Source: Secundilactobacillus similis DSM 23365 = JCM 2765
GTDB taxonomy: Bacteria; Bacillota; Bacilli; Lactobacillales; Lactobacillaceae
NCBI RefSeq assembly: GCF_001311075.1
Contig: NZ_BBAD01000007.1
Coordinates: forward strand, 1-63,640
Length of the DNA: 63,640 bases
Direction of reading: 5' to 3'
The translations under genes and the position numbers were made by a program. Below are positions 48,717 to 59,096 of the stretch, one piece after another. The stretch's first letter is position 1; each line of letters opens with the position of its first letter. The notes beneath the pieces were generated by a model, which saw nothing but the letters and a program-made list of their open reading frames with translations, made no database searches and was not told where the DNA came from.

Positions 48717-51700
48717 CTAATCTTGATTGGTTGCGGCGTAGAACGCCTTTTCAATGACTTGTTCTTCGGTGCCGCCATCGGTTGCGAACTTGGCGATCAA
48801 GTCGCGCATCCGGTGGAAGTCCCGTGGATAAACCTTAATAAACTTCTGTTGTTCAGTTTCCCAGTTATCTAGGATTTCTTTTGCGAGTGAGGAACTGGTG
48901 AAGTAGTAGTGTTTTTCAATCAGTTGTTTGAGTTGACTGTCATCACCAGCTTCGTTGAGATGGTATAAATCAACCAGTTCAGGGTTGCAATGTTGTTTAA
49001 AGTCGTTCGCCCAGTCGTAAACGTAGGCGACCCCACCGGACATTCCGGCGGCGAAGTTTCGGCCAGTTTGACCAAGGATAACGGCGGTCCCACCAGTCAT
49101 GTATTCACAACCGTTGTTGCCGATCCCTTCAACCACGACGTTCGCCCCGGAGTTCCGAACGGCAAACCGTTCGCCGGCACGGCCGTTGAAGTAGGCTTCA
49201 CCACTAGTGGCACCGAAGCAGGCCACGTTACCGATAATTGGCGCGTGGGCGTACAAATCTTCCGCACCTTCAGGGGAGGCGACAATCAACCGACCACCGG
49301 ATAAGCCCTTTCCAACATAATCGTTAGCTTCACCGTTGAGTTTGATTTCCAGCCTTGGGTGATGAAGGCGCCGAAACTTTGGCCCGCAGTCCCGGTGTAG
49401 TTGAACTTCAACGCACCAGGTTCGAGGCCGTCATTACCGAAGCGCTTGGCGATCCAACCCGCTAAGCGTGTGCCGGCTGACCGGTTCGTATTATTGATCG
49501 GTAAGTCAACGGTCGTTGTGCTGCCATTTCTAAGACTGGTTTCACTAACGAGGTTAAGGTCTGGCCAGTTGGATTTGGCCTTAAATGGATCCTTGACCTT
49601 GCGATCGATGGTGATGGTCTTGTTGATGATCCGATCGTAGTTAAGTGACTTAGCTTTGCCGGATGGCACGTAGCGTGGGTGTAAATGTTCGCCATGGCCA
49701 ACCATTTCGTCAACGGTTCGGTACCCCAGTGCGGCCATCTGTTCACGCAGATCCTGTGCTAAGAAGGTCATCATGTTGATGACGTGTTCGGGGCGCCCAG
49801 CGTAGAGTTTCCGGAGGTCAGGGTTCTGGGTGGTGATGCCGATTGGGCAGGTGTTCAGGTTGCATTTACGCATCATGACACAGCCAATCGCAACCATGGT
49901 CAGGGTGGCGAAGCTAAATTCTTCGGCGCCCAGCATGATGCAACGGCGATGTCGCGACCGGTTAATAACTTCCCATCGACTTCTAGCGTGGTCCGTTGCC
50001 GGAGGTGGTTCAAGGCCAACGTTTGGTGCGCGTCAGCTAAGCCCATTTCCCAAGGCAAGCCACAGTCACGAGTTGAGTTTCGTGGTGCGGCACCAGTCCC
50101 GCCATCGTAGCCTGCGATGACCACGGTGTTGGCGCCAGCTTTGACCACCCCAGCGGCAATTGTCCCAACACCGGTTGAAGAAACTAACTTGACGTTGATG
50201 GTGGCATCGGGGTTGACCTGTTTGAGGTCGTAGATCAATTGCGCCAAGTCTTCAATGGAGTAGATATCATGGTGAGGTGGCGGTGAAATCAATTGCACAC
50301 CGGCGATGGAGCCCCGGATACTAGCGACCCATGGGTAGGCCTTTCCGGCAGGTAGTTGACCACCTTCACCGGGTTTTGCGCCTTGGGCCATCTTGATTTG
50401 CAGTTCGTCAGCACTCATTAAATACTCGGTGTTGACCCCGAAACGAGCGGTGGAAACCTGCTTGATGCGGCTGTTACGGTTAAGTCCATCGGCACCAACC
50501 TTAAACCGGCGGCGGTCTTCGCCACCTTCACCGGAGTTGCTGCGGGCACCAAGCTTGTTCATGGCGATCGCAATCGTTTCGTGGGCTTCTTGTGAAAGGG
50601 CCCCGAAACTCATGGCGCCAGACTTGAAGCGTTTGACGATCGAACTTACGGGTTCGACTTCACTGATTGGCACGGGTTGGTTCCCATTGCGGTCAATGTC
50701 CCACATCGACCGCAACGTAACGGGTTCGCTCAGTGCTTCCTCGTTCATTTGAGCGGCGTACTTTTGGTACTCTTGATAATCGCCCGAACGAACGGCCTTT
50801 TGGAACTGGTAGATCGATAGCGGGTTGTACAAGTGGTGTTCGCCGTCTTCCTTAAACTGGAAGCTCCCGCCTGATGGGAGGTCGTCGATGGTGTGTGGAT
50901 CGTAGGCGGCACGGTATTTAAGTTCATATTCATCTTCAATTTGGTTCAGCGTTAAGCCACCGATCCGGGTTGGGGTGCCGGTGAAATACTGATCGACTAC
51001 GGCGTCCGAGAGGCCAATGGCTTCGAACAGTTGGGCGCCTTGGTAACCAGCGATGGTGGAGATCCCCATCCGGCTCATGATCTTAATGATCCCCTTAGTA
51101 GCTGCGTGACAGTAGTCATCCAGGTGGTCGGCGTAACCACGTTGTGTCAAAGTTGCGAAAGCGCCGTATGGGTGAATGGCGGTGGCACCATAACCAACGA
51201 GGCAGGCAAAGTGGTGCAGTTCGCAGGCTTCGGCGGTATCGACCACGAGGGAAGCTGCGGTACCCTTACCTTGGCGGACTAGGTAGTTGTGTAAGCCGGA
51301 AACAGCGAGTAACACGGGGATCGTCATTTGATGCGTGGCAACGGGACGGTCAGATAAGACGATGATCGTGGCGCCGTTGTCGATGGCATTTTCAGCCTGT
51401 TTGAACAGACTTTCTAAGGCGTGCGCCAACCGGTTAGGGGTTGCCGTCATGTCGTAGGCTAACGATAACTTAGCGACTTTCAGCGCTGGTAGATCCAGAC
51501 TGAGGATCTTAGCGTAGGCTTGGTCGTTTAAAATCGGTGCGTCGATCTTGAGCTTTTGGCAGTTGGCTGCCGTATCTTCGGTGACGTCGTTGTCACGACC
51601 CAAGAAGAGGGTGGTGCTGATGACGATCTTTTCACGCAGTGGTCGATCGGTGGATTGGTCACTTGCGCGAAGGCCTGTTTAAAGTAGGTAAATAGTGATT

Positions 51701-53177
51701 CAGACTTTTTGCTGAGCACGGCTAATGGTGAGTCAAACCCCATGGCAACGGTAGGTTCACCACCATTTTGGGCCATCGGAATCAATGCGGTTTCGATGAC
51801 TTCGTGGGTGTAGCCGTTGCGACGCCAGAGGCGCTTAAGGTCAGCATCGCTGATTTCAGGTTCTGGTTTAACGTCGGGTAAATCGTTAAGTGACAACCGA
51901 TTGGCCGTTAACCATTGCTGATAAGGGTGTTCGGCTGCAAACTGTTGCTTTAATTCACTTGAGTTGTAGATGCGGCCAACGCTGGTGTCAACCAGGAGCA
52001 TTTCAGCTGGTGCCAAAATCCCCTTCTTTTGAATCTCGGTTGGGGCCACGTCAACGACGCCGGATTCGGAAGCGACGATCAGCTCGTTATCCTTGGTTAA
52101 GGTGTAGCGCGATGGCCGTAAGCCGTTTCGGTCAAGGAACGCGCCGACTTGGATGCCATCCGTGAAACAGAGCGCTGCTGGGCCATCCCAAGGGGCCATA
52201 AAGGTGGCGTTGTATTCGTCAAATGCTCGTTCATCTTCCGGCATTTCAACACCTTCGCCCCAGGCTTCTGGGACCATCATCATGAGCGCTTTAGGAATCG
52301 AACGACCATGGCGGTAGAGGTACTCCATACAGTTTTCCAACTTGGCAGAGTCGGAATCGTCTTCATCGTAAATGTCGATACCATGGCTGGTCATCCAGTT
52401 TTCAGCACCCTTCAAGGTGTTGATTTCACCGTTGTGGGCGAGGAACCGGAATGGTTGCGCGCGATCCCAGCTTGGGAAGGTGTTCGTGGAGAACCGGGAG
52501 TGGATCAGACAGATGGCACTCTTCATCTCAGGATCGTGAAGGTCGGGGAAGAACAGGCCAACTTGGTAGGCGTGCAGCATCCCCTTATAAACGATCGTTT
52601 GACTAGAAAGGGAGCAGACAGCCAGTGATGGGCGGTCAAAGACCTTTTCCAGTTTACGACGAAGGGCGTAGAGCCGGTCTTCAAAGTCGCGGCCTGCGGT
52701 AACGTCAGCGGGCCGTTGAATAATCACTTGCGCAAAGCCAGGCATCGCTTTTTGGGCGGCCGGCCCACAGTTTTCGTAAACGAACGGCACGAACCGGGTC
52801 CAGAGTACTGGGAAACCAGCGGCATCGATTTGATCGGTCACGGCACGTAACATGGCGTCACGCTTGTCTTCATCGTGAGGCAAGAAGAGTTGGGCTACGG
52901 CATAGTCGCCAGCAGCGGGCAACGTTAATGAAACGTTAGCCATTTGTTGCCGGAAAAAAGCATCTGGCATTGCCATGAGAATACCAGCACCGTCACCAGT
53001 ATCGGGTTCCGCACCGGTACCGCCACGGTGATTCATGCGCTGTAACATCGTGAGCGCTTTTTCAACGAGTTGGTGGCTTGGTCGACCATCAACTTGGGTG
53101 ATGAACCCCATCCCACAAGCCGCATGTTCAAACTTGGGGGAGTACATTAAGTTTTGATCCTGTGTAAGGTTACGCAT
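48717..53177 (-). CDS. gltB: Glutamate synthase large (alpha) subunit (frame breaks near 51640, 49938 and 49352)
   Basis: Makes two glutamates from glutamine and 2-oxoglutarate. About 1,485 residues. A short propeptide ends FEHAA before the nucleophile Cys of CGMGFI (class II glutamine amidotransferase); FMN barrel motifs include QIKMAQGAKPGEGGQLPAGK (cited 20) and GYDGGTGAAPRNS; 3Fe-4S cysteines in CVMMRKCNLNTCPIG; C-terminal GXXGXXXG beta-helix (GNVACFGATSGEAYF). Each break is fixed by one C (DPLREK; ASMLGAEEF; GLEIKLNGE). ATG at 53177 after GCAGGTGA. Operon with gltD. Confidence 0.93.
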
Positions 53178-53239
53178 CAATTCACCTGCTTTATGTGCTT
53201 AACGAGTTGCAAAAAATTAACTTTATTTGAGTACCTCTA

Positions 53240-53268
53240 ATAGTATTCTAATCTCGAACTGAAAACAA
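53240..53268 (-). promoter_or_regulatory. Promoter of gltBD
   Basis: TTGTTT, 17 bases, TACTAT on the minus strand, about 60 bases before the start codon. Confidence 0.55.
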
Positions 53269-53548
53269 TGAATTTTTAAATAAATATGTATTTTATGCAA
53301 ATACAAGCATTTTGAAACCGCCTTTATCGGTTACTAAGCAACGTTTACTAGTCATCATATAAGCCGGTATAAAGGCGTTTATAGCACGTGTAATCGAAAA
53401 ATGCATCTTGAAATATGAAAAAATCACCAATTTAAATTTATGCAAAAAGAATATAATCAGCGGTTATTAGTTACTTTACGGGGGATGGCTTTTGAGTAAA
53501 TAACCACTTACTTTTTGTTAAGATTATGGCCAAATTCGGGATTAACCA

Positions 53549-53578
53549 TTGCCAAAATGGGGTTATCACCGTTATAAT
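53549..53578 (+). promoter_or_regulatory. Promoter of the suf operon
   Basis: TTGCCA, 18 bases, TATAAT. Confidence 0.6.
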
Positions 53579-53727
53579 TTAACTTAATTTTAATTTAGCA
53601 AATTGACCAAGGCCTGACTCGTGCAGTCACGTCTTTTGTGACGATGAGGCAGTACATATTACTGGGGATAATTGCACCAACTACATAGTGTCTTGGTCAC
53701 CACACTTGAAAGGAGTGGCGATCGCTT

Positions 53728-54546
53728 ATGGCAACGTTACAAGTTACTGATCTGCACGTTAGCGTGACAGACGATGAAACACAGGAAGCCCGAGAAATTT
53801 TAAAGGGTGTTAATTTAACAATGAATACTGGTGAAACGCATGCTATTATGGGACCCAACGGTACGGGGAAGTCGACCTTATCTGAAACGATTATGGGCAA
53901 CCCCGCCTACCAAGTCACCCAGGGAGACGTTACCTTAGATGGGGAGAGTTTATTGACCAAACCGGTGGATGAACGGGCACGTGCGGGTGTCTTCTTAGCC
54001 ATGCAGTATCCGGCCGAAATCAAGGGCGTTACCAACGTGGAATTTATGCGCGCAGCCGTTAATGCTGGGCGGCCAGCCGACGATCCGATTTCGATTCGAG
54101 CCTTTTTAAAGGAATTGGATCACAACCTTGATATCTTGAATATGTCGGATGATATGACCGAACGTTATCTCAATGAAGGCTTTTCCGGCGGTGAGAAGAA
54201 GCGAAATGAAATTCTGCAACTGATGATGATCAAACCGAAATTTGCGATTTTGGATGAAATCGACTCCGGCTTGGATATCGATGCGCTACAAGTGGTCGCT
54301 AAGGGCGTTAACGCCATGGCCGGTCCAGACTTTGGCACGTTGATGATCACCCACTACCAACGGTTATTAAACTACATTCATCCGGATCAGGTTCACGTGA
54401 TGATGGATGGCCGAATTGTGAAAACCGGTGATTTTACGCTCGCAGAAAAACTAGAAGCCGAGGGTTACGCAGGTTTGCGTGATGAACTTGGCCTCAACGT
54501 AAAATTAGTCGATGACGAGAACCCAGCTGAGAATGGGGGTAACTAA
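53728..54546 (+). CDS. sufC: Fe-S cluster assembly ATPase SufC
   Basis: ABC-type ATPase of the SufBCD scaffold, 272 residues (family usual about 250-265, with a slightly long acidic tail). Walker A GPNGTGKST, AMQYPAEIKGV (Q-loop with the SufC-type YPxEIxG), signature FSGGEKKRNEILQ, Walker B AILDEIDSGLDIDAL, H-loop ITHYQRLLNYI. First gene of sufC-sufD-sufB-sufT; no membrane partner, as expected. Ribosome site AAAGGAG. Confidence 0.95.
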   Translation: MATLQVTDLHVSVTDDETQEAREILKGVNLTMNTGETHAIMGPNGTGKSTLSETIMGNPAYQVTQGDVTLDGESLLTKPVDERARAGVFLAMQYPAEIKGVTNVEFMRAAVNAGRPADDPISIRAFLKELDHNLDILNMSDDMTERYLNEGFSGGEKKRNEILQLMMIKPKFAILDEIDSGLDIDALQVVAKGVNAMAGPDFGTLMITHYQRLLNYIHPDQVHVMMDGRIVKTGDFTLAEKLEAEGYAGLRDELGLNVKLVDDENPAENGGN

Positions 54547-54547
54547 A

Positions 54548-55840
54548 ATGGCAGTAACGACTATCCCAACGCTTGACCCGCAGTGGTTAACGGCCGCTCG
54601 ATTTGCGGACGAACCGCAGTGGTTAACCGAACAACGGCAAGCGGCTTGGACCCAGTTAGCTGATTTACCGTTGCCGCGATTTACCAAAGTCGCTTACGGT
54701 GACTGGCCGCTAACGGCGTTTACCAACGAACTGGCAAAACCGGCCGCGCCAATCGATGACGCAACGGACGACTATCAACTTGTCAGTGTCGGGCAAACTA
54801 CGCAGACCCTGACGTTACCCGATGCGCTCCAACAGCAGGGCGTAATTCTGTGCGACTGGCCAACGGCACTGCGCGAACACGAAGCGCTTGTTCGGCGGTA
54901 TTTGTTCCAAAAGGCGGTTCGGCCGAACGAGGATCGGTTAACGGCACTGAACGCGGCGTTAATGAATGCCGGTGCGTTTTTATACATTCCGGAAAATGCA
55001 GTCCTAAAGACGCCCATCAATCTTTGGCAACTCCAAGATAGTCGCCAAGCCGCCAACTTTATCAGTCACACGGTGATCGTCGCTGCCCCACACAGTGACT
55101 TTCAGGTGTTGCAACACCTTTCCACGGTTGGAGAAGTTGCTAATCCCGCTCACGTGACGGTGGAAGTGATTGCTGAAGCTGGCAGTCACGTTCGCTTCTC
55201 ATCACTGGATGCATTTGGCAAAACGACCCACGCTTACGTCAACCGCCGCGGGCACCTTGAACGCGATGCCGAAATCGACTGGACGATGGGCGTCTTTAAT
55301 GAAGGTAACGTGATTGCGGACTTCAACTCTAACTTACGCGAACCTGGGTCCCACACCGAAGTTCAAACGGTGGCGGTTTCGACTCATGATCAGCAACAGG
55401 GGATCAACACGAAGGTCACGAACTATGGTCGCCATTCCGAAGGGAACATCCTTCAACGAGGGGTCGTACTTCAGGATTCAACGTTAGTCTTTAACGGCAT
55501 CGGTAAAATCATCCATGGTGCACACGGTGCGAAGGCCCAACAGGAAAATCGGCTGTTGATGCTTTCGCCAACCGCCAGTGGTGATGCGAACCCAATTCTC
55601 TTGATCAATGAAAACGACGTGATTGCCGGCCACGCTGCCAGTGTTGGCCGGATCAATGAAAAGCAACTGTACTACTTGATGAGCCGGGGACTTCCTGAAG
55701 CCGTCGCGAAACGTTTAGTGATTCGTGGGTTCTTGGGCGTGATCCTCTCAGCGATTCCAGTAGTCAGCGTTCGGCAACGGATGATCGACTTGATCGATCA
55801 GAAACTTAATCTAGCAGAGGCGGGTGATCAGCGTGACTGA
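54548..55840 (+). CDS. sufD: Fe-S cluster assembly protein SufD
   Basis: Scaffold subunit, 430 residues, beta-helix core. Recognisable parts: [26 protein letters not shown] (in parts: [19 protein letters not shown]), [33 protein letters not shown] and [21 protein letters not shown] near the end, each close to SufB counterparts. ATG at 54548 lies 2 bases after the sufC stop, with GGGGG upstream. Stop overlaps the sufB start. Confidence 0.94.
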   Translation: MAVTTIPTLDPQWLTAARFADEPQWLTEQRQAAWTQLADLPLPRFTKVAYGDWPLTAFTNELAKPAAPIDDATDDYQLVSVGQTTQTLTLPDALQQQGVILCDWPTALREHEALVRRYLFQKAVRPNEDRLTALNAALMNAGAFLYIPENAVLKTPINLWQLQDSRQAANFISHTVIVAAPHSDFQVLQHLSTVGEVANPAHVTVEVIAEAGSHVRFSSLDAFGKTTHAYVNRRGHLERDAEIDWTMGVFNEGNVIADFNSNLREPGSHTEVQTVAVSTHDQQQGINTKVTNYGRHSEGNILQRGVVLQDSTLVFNGIGKIIHGAHGAKAQQENRLLMLSPTASGDANPILLINENDVIAGHAASVGRINEKQLYYLMSRGLPEAVAKRLVIRGFLGVILSAIPVVSVRQRMIDLIDQKLNLAEAGDQRD

Positions 55841-57236
55841 TGTCAAAGAGGTGTTAAGTGAACACGATTACGAATTTGGGTTCCATGATGATCACAGACC
55901 GGTTTTTTCCACTGGTGAAGGGTTAACGGAGGAAATCGTTCGAGAAATCTCGGCGGCGAAGGACGAACCACAGTGGATGCTGGATTTTCGGCTGAATGCC
56001 TACCATATCTACCAACAAAGTCCAGAACCGCCGTTTGGACCGGACTTATCCGGACTGGATTTGAAAAACATGCACTACTACCAAAAGGCAACGGATGATA
56101 AATACGATGACTGGTCGGATGTGCCAGAGGATATTAAAAACACCTTTGATCGGTTGGGCGTGCCTGAAGCCGAACGTCAATGGTTATCCGGTTCAGCAGC
56201 GCAGTACGAATCCGAAGTGGTTTACCACAACATCGTGTCCGAACTGGAAGCCCAGGGTGTCATCTTTACGGATACCGATTCAGCGTTGAAGAAGTACCCC
56301 GAGTTATTCAGAAAGTGGTTCGGTAAGTTAGTCGGTCCCGAAACCAATAAGTTTGCGGCGTTAAATGCAGCGGTTTGGTCTGGCGGCTCGTTCATCTACG
56401 TACCTAAAGGCGTCACGGTAGACATGCCACTTCAGTCCTACTACCGGATCAACACGGCAAACTCCGGTCAGTTCGAACGCACACTGATCATCGTTGATGA
56501 GGGTGCTCACGTAGAATACGTTGAGGGGTGTACCGCACCGGCGTACCAAAAGGACAGTCTCCATACGGCGGTGGTGGAATGTAACGTGCTCCCCCACGCC
56601 TACTGCCGCTACACCACGATTCAAAACTGGTCCAACAACGTCTACAGTATCGAAAACAAGCGCGCGCAAGCACTAGAAGGCGCCGTGATGGAATGGATCG
56701 ACGGCAACCTCGGGTCAAAAGTGACGATGAAATACCCGTCAGTTTACCTCAACGGTGAGGGTGCTCGCGGTTCGATGCTCTCGATTGCCGTTGCCGGCCG
56801 CAACATTGATTCCGATACCGGTGCGCGGATGATTCACAACGCGCCAAACACCTCATCGTCCGTTATCTCGAAGTCGATTTCAAAGGATGGCGGTGCAGTT
56901 GATTACCGGGGCCAAGTTCGCTTCGGTCGTCACTCGGATGGTTCCTTCGCCCACGTTGAATGTGATACGATCATCATGGATGACCAATCAACAAGTGATA
57001 CGGTGCCTTACAACGAAATCTTGAATAACAACGTGACGATGGAGCACGAAGCCAAGGTTTCCAAGATTTCTGAAGAACAGTTATACTACTTGATGAGCCG
57101 GGGCATTCCAGAAGCCAAAGCGACCGAAATGATCATCATGAGCTTCATGGAACCCTTCACCAAGGAATTACCAATGGAATACGCGGTGGAATTGAACCGC
57201 TTGATCACGTTTGAAATGGAAGGGTCCATTGGTTAA
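55833..57236 (+). CDS. sufB: Fe-S cluster assembly protein SufB
   Basis: Main scaffold of the SUF system, 467 residues. Hallmarks: [21 protein letters not shown], the EGCTAPAY cysteine region, IQNWSNNVY and [21 protein letters not shown] (cited in parts), C-terminal [17 protein letters not shown] at 55833 overlaps the sufD stop; GTG at 55824 is an alternative that adds three residues. Unlike the usual sufCDSUB order, no sufS or sufU lies between sufD and sufB. Confidence 0.94.
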   Translation: MTDVKEVLSEHDYEFGFHDDHRPVFSTGEGLTEEIVREISAAKDEPQWMLDFRLNAYHIYQQSPEPPFGPDLSGLDLKNMHYYQKATDDKYDDWSDVPEDIKNTFDRLGVPEAERQWLSGSAAQYESEVVYHNIVSELEAQGVIFTDTDSALKKYPELFRKWFGKLVGPETNKFAALNAAVWSGGSFIYVPKGVTVDMPLQSYYRINTANSGQFERTLIIVDEGAHVEYVEGCTAPAYQKDSLHTAVVECNVLPHAYCRYTTIQNWSNNVYSIENKRAQALEGAVMEWIDGNLGSKVTMKYPSVYLNGEGARGSMLSIAVAGRNIDSDTGARMIHNAPNTSSSVISKSISKDGGAVDYRGQVRFGRHSDGSFAHVECDTIIMDDQSTSDTVPYNEILNNNVTMEHEAKVSKISEEQLYYLMSRGIPEAKATEMIIMSFMEPFTKELPMEYAVELNRLITFEMEGSIG

Positions 57237-57266
57237 AGTCATTCAGGCATAAGAGGAGGAACATGC

Positions 57267-57575
57267 ATGACAGCACCATTTAAAGAACGCGGCCTTGCTG
57301 CATTGGAAAATGTCATTGATCCAGAACTAGGCGTTGATATCGTCAACCTAGGTTTGATTTACAACGTTGAACTCGATGACCAGGGCGTTTGCCTTGTCAC
57401 GATGACGCTCACCATTGCCGGTTGTCCGCTAACAGATTATCTTGATCAAGCCATCAAAGATGAACTTAGTGGTTTCGATGAAGTTACCCGCGTCGACATT
57501 AACCTGGTCTGGGAACCTGCCTGGTCCATGGACAAGATGTCACGTGAAGCACGACTTGAACTTGGCATTCACTAA
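57267..57575 (+). CDS. sufT: SufT/MIP18-like Fe-S assembly factor (DUF59), suf-linked
   Basis: A 102-residue DUF59 protein with VIDPELGVDIVNLGLIYN, Cys in TIAGCPLTDYLD and EPAWSMDKMSREARLELGIH. It is the second copy in the window and belongs to the suf operon (30 bases after sufB, AGAGGAGGAAC ribosome site). Role: late Fe-S maturation of client enzymes. Confidence 0.92.
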   Translation: MTAPFKERGLAALENVIDPELGVDIVNLGLIYNVELDDQGVCLVTMTLTIAGCPLTDYLDQAIKDELSGFDEVTRVDINLVWEPAWSMDKMSREARLELGIH

Positions 57576-57585
57576 TCGATGCATT

Positions 57586-57616
57586 GCCTCAGCTGATTAT
57601 TGGCTGGGGCTTTTTT
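57586..57616 (+). terminator. Terminator of the suf operon
   Basis: GCCTCAGC ... GCTGGGGC (with GU pairs) followed by six T. Confidence 0.85.
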
Positions 57617-58463
57617 GTTGTCGTTTGTGTCTAGCGTAAGCATCATTGATGTGAGTTTGTGATTTGTGTGAACTGACGATTCCGGTCAGCGACTAGGTTC
57701 CAGCTGTGGGGCCGGCCTGAGCCAAAGGGCGGTCTCAGGCCTCAACTTGAAGCCTCGCCAAAAACCGTGCGAGTCTTCAAGTTGTCCCCGATAATTGACG
57801 GTTGTTGGAAGTTCATCAACAACCGCCAATTATCGCGACACAGCATCCACCTAGCCGCTGACCGAAATCTGACATTGGCACAATTCGGCACTATTGCAGA
57901 ACATCTCAAGCGCTTAACTGCACGTTCAGTCACGGAATTACAACGACTGACGTTGATTCGACAAACGTCCAGATTAATCAGCAATCAGCGATTCATATTG
58001 CAATGGCTGAATATCAGCACAACTGCATTAAGTTCACGTGAACGTAGCACATAACTGCAGATTTAGTTTTATGCAATCGTTGGTTCATTGCGATTACGCG
58101 TCTGCAGTTGTCGAGTAATTGTCTAACGTCACGCCGTTTCGTCAACTTCAGCATGTGACCGTCAGCAGTTCTATTACTGACAGCGCACTATGTAGCGGGA
58201 GGCGGAGGCGCGCGGGGCTCAGCAGTGTCGGTATGACTTAAGCAGTCGTGCCCCGTGGGGTTCGGGGTGCGAGTGCTTTAGTCATACGCCAGTCCGGAGA
58301 GATCCGGCATGGGCGGGTTTTGCCCATTCCTAGCTCGTAGGCTGACCACTGCGTTCCAGTCCCCGCATAGCGCCGGAGCCTCCCGCGGCATCCTCCCACT
58401 ATAGAAAACCAGAATTACCGAACTTCCCAAACTAATCATGCTTACGCTGGACACAAGCAACAG
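57617..58463 (+). ncRNA. Large structured RNA candidate (about 840 nt), class not identified
   Basis: No protein frame fits this gap. The ends pair over about 30 bases (TTTGTGTCTAGCGTAAGCAT with ATGCTTACGCTGGACACAA). Domain 1 (57683-57864): CGGTCAGCG/CGCTGACCG, CTAGG/CCTAG and GCTGTG/CACAGC enclose three hairpins (GGCCTGAG/CTCAGGCC; CAACTTGAAG plus CTCGC; GATAATTG plus CGGTTGTTG). Domain 3 (58195-58386): GCGGGAGGC/GCCTCCCGC, GGCGC/GCGCC with a GGA/GGA internal loop, GCGGGG/CCCCGC and CAGTG/CACTG enclose a 14-bp arm GTATGACTTAAGCA/TGCTTTAGTCATAC and two hairpins. The middle part has ACGTTCAGTC/GACTGACGT and AACTGCAG/CTGCAGTT. Wobble positions are G-U on the plus strand (for example 249-250 with 268-269), which supports plus-strand transcription. 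GOLLD, ROOL and raiA-type RNAs are the classes to test. Confidence 0.65.
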
Positions 58464-58869
58464 TGCGCAATCGACTATTAAATAATAAAATCCCCAGTAA
58501 AATAACCAAATATTATTAGTGAATGATTAAAACTAATGCAAGCACCTAGACGCACATAACGAGGATTGGGTCAGGTAATTAAGTTATAGTAGATTTTGAT
58601 GATTATTAGTAGCGAGATTTAGGCTGAAAACGTTGACATATTCGCGTTTATAGCGCTAATTAATAACGACATTTCGTTGTTTAAACGAGCTAAAACGACA
58701 CAAAAATTTTTTTCAGGTAATTGAAAATTGCGCAAAAGCTACGGCTGGTAACGGTTGACCAGTCATCGAATTTGTATTGAAAATGAGAAATAAATGAAAA
58801 AGTTGTTGTGCTTTTTAATATCGTATGCTAAGGTTGCACCATACTAAAAAACGAACGGAGGTTACAAGC

Positions 58870-58944
58870 ATGTCAATTCAAAACACGACCACTCAATTGA
58901 ACAACGTTTCACTTGCAACCTCCTTATTAGCCTTATTATTATGA
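58870..58944 (+). CDS. Leucine-rich leader peptide of the leu operon (24 residues)
   Basis: ATG at 58870 after AACGGAGGTTAC; the peptide ends SLLALLL with seven Leu in total, five in the last six residues, then TGA. It precedes mutually exclusive hairpins, so it is a classic attenuator leader: stalling at the Leu codons when leucyl-tRNA is low should allow leuABCD transcription. Confidence 0.88.
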   Translation: MSIQNTTTQLNNVSLATSLLALLL

Positions 58945-58948
58945 TGCA

Positions 58949-59043
58949 GGACTTAGACAGTTAAAACTTGTCAAGTCCTATTTGCGTTATGAGAATGGGG
59001 CTTGACCAAACACCCCATTCCAATCGAATGAGGTGTTTTTTAG
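58949..59043 (+). terminator. leu attenuator: pause hairpin, antiterminator and terminator
   Basis: Hairpin GGACTT ... AAGTCC (58949-58979); antiterminator GAATGGGG (58993-59000) with CCCCATTC (59013-59020); terminator AACACCCCATTC (59009-59020) with GAATGAGGTGTT (59026-59037) then T6. The CCCCATTC strand is shared by the two, so they are exclusive. Confidence 0.88.
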
Positions 59044-59096
59044 TTTTTCGGAGCTGAGTTTAAATCAAGAATTTCAAATAAGGAAGGTTGATTAAT

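Larger units (their letters stand above)
53178..53727. other. Divergent intergenic region gltB-sufC
   Basis: About 550 bases, very AT-rich. It holds the two promoters listed separately. No T-box, RNA gene or reading frame is visible; a regulator site is likely but I cannot name one. Confidence 0.6.

Noticed and set aside
58030-58045. GTTCACGTGAAC palindrome, resembling parS
   Set aside because: Only the central ten bases fit parS; it lies inside the structured RNA candidate and more likely forms or crosses a stem there.
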